Positions 7,632-14,092 of a DNA stretch of 14,092 nt are shown here, piece by piece; the first letter of the stretch is position 1; each line of letters begins with the position of its first letter. Position numbers and translations under genes: made by a program. The notes under the pieces are model-generated. The model made no database searches. It was not told the origin of the DNA and was given only the letters and a program-made list of their open reading frames with translations. Origin of the DNA: Hyphomicrobiales bacterium (lineage in GTDB: Bacteria; Pseudomonadota; Alphaproteobacteria; Rhizobiales; Afifellaceae); assembly GCA_013812985.1 (NCBI GenBank), contig JACCSN010000260.1:1-14092 (forward strand). Reading direction: 5' to 3'.

Positions 7632-10600
7632 ATGCTGCTGAACCCGGACATGTCAATGCAGGTGGACGAGCCGGTCGCCGCTAAGCGCAGGCCCCGTTGG
7701 CCGCGGCGGGTGGCTCTCGGCGCCGGGTTGCTCGTGCTCGTGATGGCGTTTCTGGCCGCGGCTGTCGCGTGGCAGGCGACCCGAAGCTCCGTTAATCTCG
7801 ATATTCTTCGCGGGCGCATCGAGGCAGCGATCCGGGCACGGCTGCCGGCGGACGCGGATGTGGCGATTGGATCCGCTGCGTTCTCGTACAACGCCGATCA
7901 GGGCTTCGTCGTGAAGGCAAGAGACGTTCGACTGGCGCTTGCCGGCGCAGCCGAATTCGATGCGGCGGAGATCGCAACAACCGCAACTCCTTCCGCGATC
8001 CTGAGCGGTCGGCTCGATCTCCGATCCATCATCGTTTCCGGTATCGACATTGGGATCGCGATCCGGCCAGCGCCGGAGGGAGCCGGGTCGCGGGCCGACA
8101 TCATCCGCCATGCCGCCGCGAGCCTCGCGGCTGAGTTGGCGAAGACTGACGCGCTACTGCGCGGGGCCGGGCTTCAGGAGGTGACGGTTCGGAACGCCCG
8201 CTTGTATGTCGTGGACAAAGCCGCCGGAATGGGTCCGGCGCTCAGGGTCTCGGAAGCGAACTGGCAGCCGTCCGGGGTCGGTCGAAGCAAGGCATGGCTG
8301 AAGGTGGCCGGAGATGGCGGCGGCGCCTGGGATCTGACCGTTGAGCGCCAGAGCGCGTCCGGTGGCGGCGCCGTGGTCACGATGGCGGTCGAGGCACTGC
8401 CGATCTCGGCGCTTGCGCCGGAACTCGCCAAGGATGACGGCGGGCCTTTTCTCCAATCGGCTCTGACGTTTCAGGCCGACCTCAGCACTGGGGCGGACGG
8501 GGCGATTTCAGAGATGCGCGGCATTGTATCCACCGGCCGCGGACTTTTCTCCTTCACTGGCAAGGAGAGCATCAAACTGGCCGGCGCGGAGGTCAGCTTG
8601 ACCCTTGGTCCCCAGGGCGACCGGCTGGAGATTCCGCATGCGGAGGTTCGCACGCCGATGGGTGAGGTGGAGTTCGAAGGCGCCATCGATCTCGGCGACG
8701 CGGCTCGGATGACGCTCTCGGGGCAGGTCCAGCGCGGCGCTCTGCCGACCGGCGCCGGGAGGCCGCCCATTGCCCTGACCGGCGGCGGCGCGTTGGTCAG
8801 GTACGATCTCGCCAAGTCACGCCTGGACATCGAACGGTTCGACCTCGCTACCGCGGGCGGGACGGTTTCCGCCGTGGGGGAAGTGGGACTTGCTGGGGAT
8901 GCGCCGGGATTGTCGCTGGCACTTTCCTTCACCGAAATGTCGACCGCTGCCCTGCGCGCTTTCTGGCCGCCCTTCGTCGCGGCCAAGACGCGGGCCTGGT
9001 TCGACACCAACGTCAAGTCAGGATTTATCGGGCCGGCGACCCTCCAGATCGCGCTGCCTTCGGAGTTCCTGGGACCGAGCGGGCGCGACAAGATCTTGCC
9101 GAACGATGCGCTGGTTGGCTCGCTGCCGTTCCGCGACGCGACGTTCCTGCCGCTCAAGTCCTTTCCCGCTATCGAGAACGCCGCGGGCGAGATCGGCTTC
9201 GCGAATGCGACAGCGACAATCCGCACCTGGGCTGGGTTCTTGACGATTCCAGGCGAAGGCGATCTGCAGGCCGGCGGCACGGAGCTAACCATCCCTGGAT
9301 TGGGCCCTTCCGAGTTGCACGGGGAGCTTCGTCTGGTGATCTCCGGCCCGGCGTCGGCGCTGGCCGAGCTCTCCAACACGCCCCCATTATCCGTGGCCAA
9401 GAACCGGGGCATTGCGCCGGAGGCCGTGTCGGGAGACGCGCAGCTCTCCCTGGACGCCAACATCCCGCTGAAAAGCGGCGGCATCACAGGCGTGAGCCCA
9501 GATTTCCGGCTTACGCTCGCCGATTTTTCCAGCACCAGCCCCATCGACGGCCGACTGATTGGCGATGCCGATCTGGTTCTGGAGGGGAGCCCGAAAAGCT
9601 TCACCGTCAAAGGCGAGGGTGTCCTCGACGGCTTGCAGGCCAGCATCGATCTCGTTCAGGGCAGCGCCGCCGAGGATCAGACCGATGTGAGCCTGACGTT
9701 GGACGACGCCGCGCGGGAGCGGCTGGGTTTCGGGTTCGCGGATGTCGTGACCGGCCCCATTCAGGTCTCCATGACCGGGAACGAAGCCGACGGGCAGGTG
9801 ATCGATCTCGATTTGAAGGACACGCGGATCAGCCTTCCCATGCTCGGCTGGGAAAAGGGGTCGGGCGTGCCGGCAAACGCGCATTTCACGATGCGCAAGG
9901 GCGACCGGGGGATCGCCATCACCGATCTGCTCCTCTCCGGCAAGGGATTTGGCGCGAAGGGCTCTCTTGCGGTTGGGCCGGACGGCAAGCTGCGCGATCT
10001 GTCGCTGGACGAAGTGGCGCTGCGCCCGGGCGACAACCTGTCGGCCACAGTGGTTCCGGACGGAGCAGGTTACGAGGTGCGCCTCCGCGGCCGGGCGCTC
10101 GATGCGCGTGGCATCCTGCGCGGCGTGAAAGCCGGTCTCGGCGGTGGCAAATCCGGCGCTGGAACGATCCGGATTTCGCTCGATGTGCAGGAAGTGATCG
10201 GTCAAGGCGATGTCGTCCTCTCGGATGTGTCCGGCTCGATCTCGCTGACCGGCAAAGGTCTGGACCGCGTATCGATTAAGGGCAAGGCCAGCGCCTCCGG
10301 GCCGTTCGAATGGACGCTCGGCAAAGAGGGTGACTCCCGCGTTCTGCGCCTCTACGCGGACGACGGTGGGGCGCTGTTCCGCTTTGCCGGAATCTACAAC
10401 AAGGTCGTCGGCGGCAACCTGATCCTTGACTATAGCGGCCAGGCCGGCGGCGCCGGGTCCGGCGTCCTCGTGATCCGCGATTTCAAGCTTCGCGACGAGG
10501 CGGCGCTTTCGCCGGCGGTGGAGACGGCGCGCAGGGCGGCGAAGGATCGGGCCGATTCCGCTTCGGGATCAAACGACCTCAGCTTCTCCCAGCTCAAGGT

Positions 10601-10922
10601 CCCGTTTCGTCAGGACGGTTGGGTGCTCTCGATCGACGACGCGGCCTTGCGCGGGGCGCTGATCGGCGCCACCGCCAGCGGCACGGTCAACATCCCCGGT
10701 GGCAAGATCGCCATCAGCGGGACGTTCATTCCCGCTTTCGGCCTGAACAACATCGCCGGCGCCATTCCGATCATCGGCACGATCCTCGGCGGCGGCCGCG
10801 ACGAGGGGCTCCTGGGCATCACCTACAAGCTGTTCGGGCCGCTGGACGAGCCGAAGCTCACCATGAACCCGGTTTCGGCGATCGCGCCGGGCATCTTCAG
10901 GAAGATCTTCGAATACCGTTGA
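7632..10922 (+). CDS. Large AsmA-like / YhdP-family protein (DUF3971-type)
   Basis: Proteins of this superfamily are anchored in the inner membrane and span the periplasm as long beta-rich tubes with a lipid groove. E. coli YhdP moves phospholipids to the outer membrane and is about 1266 aa. Here the product is 1096 aa. A basic cytoplasmic N-terminus (to about 26) leads to one transmembrane helix (about 27-48), then a long beta-rich region with many repeats of alternating hydrophobic strands and few cysteines. An AsmA-like C-terminal region follows: FRFAGIYNKVVGG at about 916-928, the hydrophobic Gly-rich stretch around IAGAIPIIGTILGG at about 1040-1053, then GITYKLFGPLDEPKLTMNP. The start is uncertain: GGAAGGGA (7623-7630) is very close to ATG 7632, while ATGs at 7650 and 7656 are in frame. 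A small stem (7612-7624) overlaps the SD. The exact YhdP/TamB/AsmA subgroup and substrate are inference. Confidence 0.85.
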   Translation: MLLNPDMSMQVDEPVAAKRRPRWPRRVALGAGLLVLVMAFLAAAVAWQATRSSVNLDILRGRIEAAIRARLPADADVAIGSAAFSYNADQGFVVKARDVRLALAGAAEFDAAEIATTATPSAILSGRLDLRSIIVSGIDIGIAIRPAPEGAGSRADIIRHAAASLAAELAKTDALLRGAGLQEVTVRNARLYVVDKAAGMGPALRVSEANWQPSGVGRSKAWLKVAGDGGGAWDLTVERQSASGGGAVVTMAVEALPISALAPELAKDDGGPFLQSALTFQADLSTGADGAISEMRGIVSTGRGLFSFTGKESIKLAGAEVSLTLGPQGDRLEIPHAEVRTPMGEVEFEGAIDLGDAARMTLSGQVQRGALPTGAGRPPIALTGGGALVRYDLAKSRLDIERFDLATAGGTVSAVGEVGLAGDAPGLSLALSFTEMSTAALRAFWPPFVAAKTRAWFDTNVKSGFIGPATLQIALPSEFLGPSGRDKILPNDALVGSLPFRDATFLPLKSFPAIENAAGEIGFANATATIRTWAGFLTIPGEGDLQAGGTELTIPGLGPSELHGELRLVISGPASALAELSNTPPLSVAKNRGIAPEAVSGDAQLSLDANIPLKSGGITGVSPDFRLTLADFSSTSPIDGRLIGDADLVLEGSPKSFTVKGEGVLDGLQASIDLVQGSAAEDQTDVSLTLDDAARERLGFGFADVVTGPIQVSMTGNEADGQVIDLDLKDTRISLPMLGWEKGSGVPANAHFTMRKGDRGIAITDLLLSGKGFGAKGSLAVGPDGKLRDLSLDEVALRPGDNLSATVVPDGAGYEVRLRGRALDARGILRGVKAGLGGGKSGAGTIRISLDVQEVIGQGDVVLSDVSGSISLTGKGLDRVSIKGKASASGPFEWTLGKEGDSRVLRLYADDGGALFRFAGIYNKVVGGNLILDYSGQAGGAGSGVLVIRDFKLRDEAALSPAVETARRAAKDRADSASGSNDLSFSQLKVPFRQDGWVLSIDDAALRGALIGATASGTVNIPGGKIAISGTFIPAFGLNNIAGAIPIIGTILGGGRDEGLLGITYKLFGPLDEPKLTMNPVSAIAPGIFRKIFEYR

Positions 10923-10936
10923 GGTTCCATGATCCG

Positions 10937-11023
10937 GTAGGGTGGGCAAAGGCGCTTAAGCGCCGTGCCCACGTCGGACACTACGCACGACATCGTGGGC
11001 ACGCTGCGCTTTGCCCACCCTAC
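10937..11023. repeat. REP doublet (REPIN-like) between convergent genes
   Basis: Two copies of one palindromic unit face each other. Copy A (10937-10972, plus) starts GTAGGGTGGGCAAAG and ends CGTGCCCAC around a 12-bp palindrome, GCGCTTAAGCGC. Copy B (11023-10995, minus) has the identical 15-nt head and 9-nt tail around CGCAG. Each copy folds alone (GTGGGC with GCCCAC), and the 15-nt heads also pair with each other over a 22-nt spacer. This is the layout of REPINs. I recall GTAGGGTGGGCA-type repeats as scattered between genes in many proteobacterial genomes, which I cannot verify here. There is no T-run, so any termination role is secondary. The rest of the gap (11024-11078) shows nothing. Confidence 0.8.
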
Positions 11024-11078
11024 GTCTAGGGCTGTTCATCACTTCTGGGATGTTCAGACAGTTTGAATCCGATGAGGG

Positions 11079-12326
11079 TCAGTTCGGAATAATGAGCGCG
11101 TGCCGCTTCTTACCCATTGAGAGCTTGATCTCACCGGCCCTGACATCTTCTAATCTGACTGAATGCTGGGGGTCGTAAACCCGGACATCGTTCACGCTCA
11201 GCCGACCTTCGGCGATCCAACGCCGCGCTTCGCTTTTCGATTGGGCAAGACCAACGGTGACCGCGAGTGCTGCTAGGCTTGACCCTCCGGCCAGTTCTGC
11301 CGTCAGAACATGAACTCTGGGCAGCGCCGCCCCGGCGCCACCCTCCTCGAAGGTTTGCCGCGCCGTTTCGGCCGCTTCGTCGGCGGCTTCCTGCCCGTGC
11401 AGGAGCGCGGTTGCCGCCGTGGCTAGATCCTTCTTCGCCACATTCACCTCCGCCCCTTTCAACTGCTCCAGCCGTTGGATCTCGTCGAGCGGCAGCTCGG
11501 TGAACAGGCGCAGGAAGCGCCCGACATCGGCGTCTTCGGTATTGCGCCAGAACTGCCAGTATGCGTAGGGCGACAACTGGTCGGGGTTAAGCCAGATCGC
11601 GCCTTGCGCCGTCTTTCCCATCTTGGCGCCCGAGGACGTGGTGATGAGCGGGCAGGTGACGGCGTAGAGCTGGCCCGCGCCCATCCGTCGGCCGAGATCG
11701 ATCCCGTTGACGATGTTGCCCCATTGGTCGGAGCCGCCCATCTGCAGCACGCAGCCGTGGCGCTGGTGGAGCTCGACGAAGTCGTAGGCCTGCAGGATCA
11801 TGTAGTTGAATTCCAGGAACGACAGCTCCTGATCACGCTCCAGCCGCATCTTCACAGAATCGAAGGCGAGCATGCGATTGACCGAGAAGTGCCGGCCGAC
11901 CTCGCGGAGGAAATCGATGTAGTTGAGCGGCGCCAGCCATTCGGCGTTGTCGATCATCAAGGCGCCCGTCGCGCCGTCGAATGCAAGGAACCGCGCGAAC
12001 ACGGATTTGAGGCTGTCCTTGTTCGCCTCGATCTGCTCCAGCGTCAGGATGCGTCGGCTCTCGTCCTTGCCCGACGGGTCGCCCACGCGGGTCGTGCCGC
12101 CGCCCATCAGCGTAATCGGGCGGTTTCCCGTGTTCTGCATCCAGCGGAGCATCATGATGGACAGGAGATGCCCGACATGCAGCGACGGACCGGTGCAGTC
12201 GTAGCCGACATAGGCGGTGACCGGCCCTTCGCGGAAGCGGGCGTCGAGACCTTCCGGGTCGGAGCATTGATGGATGTAGCCGCGTTCGCTCATGACGCGG
12301 AGAAACTCGGAGCGGAATTGTGTCAT
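11079..12326 (-). CDS. tyrS: Tyrosyl-tRNA synthetase
   Basis: This class I synthetase charges tRNA-Tyr in the cytoplasm. The product is 415 aa, normal for the TyrRS form of proteobacteria. The catalytic Rossmann domain has the HIGH-type motif HVGH at 50-53, the tyrosine-pocket GGSDQWGN at 197-204 and the KMSKS-type loop KMGKT at 235-239. An S4 RNA-binding domain follows (about 350-412, with [20 protein letters not shown]). The frame stays open for about 330 codons upstream, opposite anmK, but homology begins at [20 protein letters not shown], so ATG 12326 is chosen. No clear SD precedes it. It is divergent from anmK (81-nt gap) and convergent with the YhdP-like gene across the REP doublet. 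Confidence 0.97.
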   Translation of the reverse strand: MTQFRSEFLRVMSERGYIHQCSDPEGLDARFREGPVTAYVGYDCTGPSLHVGHLLSIMMLRWMQNTGNRPITLMGGGTTRVGDPSGKDESRRILTLEQIEANKDSLKSVFARFLAFDGATGALMIDNAEWLAPLNYIDFLREVGRHFSVNRMLAFDSVKMRLERDQELSFLEFNYMILQAYDFVELHQRHGCVLQMGGSDQWGNIVNGIDLGRRMGAGQLYAVTCPLITTSSGAKMGKTAQGAIWLNPDQLSPYAYWQFWRNTEDADVGRFLRLFTELPLDEIQRLEQLKGAEVNVAKKDLATAATALLHGQEAADEAAETARQTFEEGGAGAALPRVHVLTAELAGGSSLAALAVTVGLAQSKSEARRWIAEGRLSVNDVRVYDPQHSVRLEDVRAGEIKLSMGKKRHALIIPN

Positions 12327-12407
12327 GGCGGCTGCGGAGACGTCGGGATTGATCGCTGTGCGGCCGGCTCTTAACACGGTCCCGAAGAATCGCCATCGGA
12401 TTGATCC

Positions 12408-13535
12408 TTGAGCAAGCTTTGCAGGGCCATCGGCCTGATGAGCGGCACGTCGCTGGACGGTGTCGATGTCGCGCTTCTGACGACCAACGGCGAGCAGATC
12501 GCCGCGTTCGGCCCGGCGCGCACTTATCCGTACGCCGAAGCGGACCGGCGGCTCTTCCGCGCCGCGTTCCGCGACGCGCTTGGCTTGACCGACCGCGACG
12601 CAAGGCCCGGCGTGCTCGCCGAAGCGGAGGCGCTCGTGACGCAGCGGCATGCGGAGGCGGTGGAGGCGTTCCTCGCTGCGGAGAGCGTCGCGCCTGATGA
12701 GGTCGATCTCGTCGGCTTCCACGGTCAGACCGTTTTTCACGACCCGTCGCGCGCCCTGACGGTCCAGATCGGCGACGGCCAGGGCCTGGCCGATCGCCTG
12801 TCGCTTCCGGTCGTCTGGGATTTCCGCGCCAACGACATGGCGGCCGGCGGGCAGGGCGCGCCACTGGCGCCGGTCTTCCACTGCGCCCTCGCCGATGCCG
12901 CGGGCCTGGAAAGGCCGGTGGTCTTTCTCAACCTCGGCGGCGTCGCCAACGTGACCTATGTCGGCGCGGACGGGGAGCTGATCGCGTTCGACACGGGCCC
13001 CGGCAATTCGTTGCTCGACGATTGGACATATGCGCGGACTGGCGAGCATTTCGACCTGAACGGAAGTCTTGCAGTCCGCGGAAAGCCATCGGATGCTCAT
13101 CTGGTTGAGCTTCTGGGGCACCCCTATTTCGACGCGCCGGCGCCGAAATCGCTGGACCGCAACGCCTTTTCGACCGACGCGCTGGCGGACCTCTCGGATG
13201 AAGACGGCGCAGCGACGCTTCTGCAATTTTCCGCGCGCTCCATCGCCCGAGCAGTCGAGCGTTTTCCGGCGGCTCCGCTGGGGTGGTATGCTTGCGGCGG
13301 CGGCCGCCATAACGCCGAACTGATGCGCGCGATCGCCCAGGCACTCGGCAACTCTCCGCTGAAGTCAGTGGAGGCGCTTGGGTTCGACGGCGACGCGACG
13401 GAAGCCCAGGCCTTCGCTTTCCTCGCCGCCCGGGCGGTGGACAATAAGCCGCTCAGTTATCCGAAAACGACAGGCGTGAGCAAGCCGACGGGCGGCGGAC
13501 GCCTCGCCAAACCGAGCGAGGCAAGCGCCGCATGA
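12408..13535 (+). CDS. anmK: Anhydro-N-acetylmuramic acid kinase
   Basis: AnmK opens and phosphorylates 1,6-anhydro-MurNAc, released by lytic transglycosylases, to MurNAc-6-phosphate for peptidoglycan recycling in the cytoplasm. The product is 375 aa, the family's usual size. Motifs in order are [12 protein letters not shown] (9-20, first phosphate loop), GFHGQTVFH (103-111), [12 protein letters not shown] (120-131), [17 protein letters not shown] (139-155), [12 protein letters not shown] (174-185), FDTGPGN (194-200, with Asp195 the likely catalytic base) and CGGGRHN (296-302). The start is a TTG: an in-frame stop lies at 12402-12404, and the next start (ATG 12438) falls inside the phosphate loop. 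A poor SD together with TTG suggests low expression. The C-terminal tail after about 350 is low-complexity. The following cupin gene starts 13 nt later. Confidence 0.94.
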   Translation: MSKLCRAIGLMSGTSLDGVDVALLTTNGEQIAAFGPARTYPYAEADRRLFRAAFRDALGLTDRDARPGVLAEAEALVTQRHAEAVEAFLAAESVAPDEVDLVGFHGQTVFHDPSRALTVQIGDGQGLADRLSLPVVWDFRANDMAAGGQGAPLAPVFHCALADAAGLERPVVFLNLGGVANVTYVGADGELIAFDTGPGNSLLDDWTYARTGEHFDLNGSLAVRGKPSDAHLVELLGHPYFDAPAPKSLDRNAFSTDALADLSDEDGAATLLQFSARSIARAVERFPAAPLGWYACGGGRHNAELMRAIAQALGNSPLKSVEALGFDGDATEAQAFAFLAARAVDNKPLSYPKTTGVSKPTGGGRLAKPSEASAA

Positions 13536-13548
13536 CCGCCACAGCGAG

Positions 13549-14092
13549 ATGAGCCCGATGCAAGAGCGCTCGCCTGCGCTGCAATGCTTTCTTGACGCCG
13601 TGCATGAAGCCGTCCGAGCTGGCGCTTCGCCGGCGAGTCCGGCCGGTCAGGCAGCCGAGAAGATCTTCGACGCGCTGAAAACGCCGGCGCCGCCAGTCGC
13701 TCAATCAACAGTTCGCTTTCCTGTCGCAAGCTACCTGGACAGCGCCTTGAACACGGCTCGCGGCGCAGGGGCAGTGGTTGCAAAGGCCGCCGATGCGTTC
13801 GCCGAACTTGAGCCGTCGCTGACCTGGTACCGCCGGCCCGGCGCCGAGAACGCTGACCCCGCATTCGCGGCCGGGCACTCCAACGCCACCATCGTAGGCA
13901 TGACCGGCATCGAACGCCGCGGGGACGTTTGGGTCGGCGTCAGCCTGATGGCTCCCGGCGTGCGCTATCCCGACCACCAGCACCCTCCCGAAGAGGTCTA
14001 TGTCGTGCTCTCGCCGGGGGAATGGCGCCAAGCTGACGGGCCATGGTTCGAGCCAGGCGTCGGAGCTATCGTCTACAATCCTCCAAACATCC
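13549..14092 (+). CDS. DMSP-lyase-like cupin protein (DddL-type family), cut by right edge
   Basis: The first 181 codons are present, with no stop before the edge. Residues 1-90 are mainly helical. The cupin part from about 91 contains WVGVSLMAPGVRYPDHQHPP (128-147), EEVYVVLSPGEWR (148-160) and WFEPGVGAIVYNPPNI (166-181). The first cupin motif supplies His143, His145, Glu149 and Tyr151. Its HxHxPxExYxxLxxG form is the metal-binding signature of the dimethylsulfoniopropionate lyases DddL/DddQ, which release dimethyl sulfide and acrylate. The second motif, with its final His, lies beyond the edge. Many relatives are annotated in bacteria not known to use DMSP, so the substrate is open. ATG 13549 has AGCGAG immediately upstream. 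ATG 13558 gives better spacing and is an equal choice. The 13-nt gap suggests co-transcription with anmK. Confidence 0.75.
   Translation, partial: MSPMQERSPALQCFLDAVHEAVRAGASPASPAGQAAEKIFDALKTPAPPVAQSTVRFPVASYLDSALNTARGAGAVVAKAADAFAELEPSLTWYRRPGAENADPAFAAGHSNATIVGMTGIERRGDVWVGVSLMAPGVRYPDHQHPPEEVYVVLSPGEWRQADGPWFEPGVGAIVYNPPNI

Noticed and set aside
12349..12377. TTGATC, 17-nt spacer, TAACAC as an anmK promoter.
   Set aside because: The spacing is right but the -10 match is only three of six bases, too weak to report as a feature.
12327..13310. The tyrS frame stays open for about 330 codons upstream, antisense to anmK, as if TyrRS had a large N-terminal extension.
   Set aside because: It is the mirror of anmK codons in GC-rich DNA. 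TyrRS homology starts at MTQFRSEF, and the extension has no domain-like features.

Overview
The window looks like chromosomal DNA from a GC-rich alphaproteobacterium, most likely Hyphomicrobiales (Rhizobiales). The evidence is protein style and gene order: RNase E divergent from an AMIN-domain amidase, followed by PBP1A and then release factor 2, is an arrangement I know from Rhizobium, Brucella and Agrobacterium. Both ends are cut: ribonuclease E runs off the left edge and a cupin gene runs off the right edge.

Layout: (1) 1-681 holds the start of rne (minus strand) and a 473-nt divergent intergenic region. A GC-rich stem-loop lies directly before the rne Shine-Dalgarno sequence. (2) 682-5638 reads rightward: N-acetylmuramoyl-L-alanine amidase (amiC), bifunctional penicillin-binding protein 1A (mrcA), an intrinsic terminator, then prfB with an intact programmed +1 frameshift. 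(3) 5655-7496 reads leftward: a peroxiredoxin of the Bcp type with a single cysteine (bcp), then a membrane-anchored coiled-coil M23 peptidase. (4) 7632-10922 is a large AsmA-like/YhdP-family protein, divergent from bcp. (5) 10923-11078 is a convergent gap carrying a paired inverted palindromic repeat (REP doublet). (6) 11079-12326 is tyrS (leftward). (7) 12408-14092 reads rightward: anmK from a TTG start, then a truncated DMSP-lyase-like cupin gene.

The common theme is the cell envelope. AmiC cuts stem peptides from glycan, PBP1A builds and cross-links peptidoglycan, the M23 protein probably cuts cross-links or regulates an amidase, AnmK recycles anhydro-MurNAc, and the YhdP-like protein probably moves phospholipid across the periplasm. 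RNase E, RF2 and TyrRS are core gene-expression proteins. I saw no CRISPR array, insertion sequence, phage gene, tRNA or rRNA, and no convincing undescribed system. The points most worth a second look are the DMSP-lyase-like gene at the right edge, the REP doublet, the rne leader hairpin and the palindromes between bcp and the YhdP-like gene.
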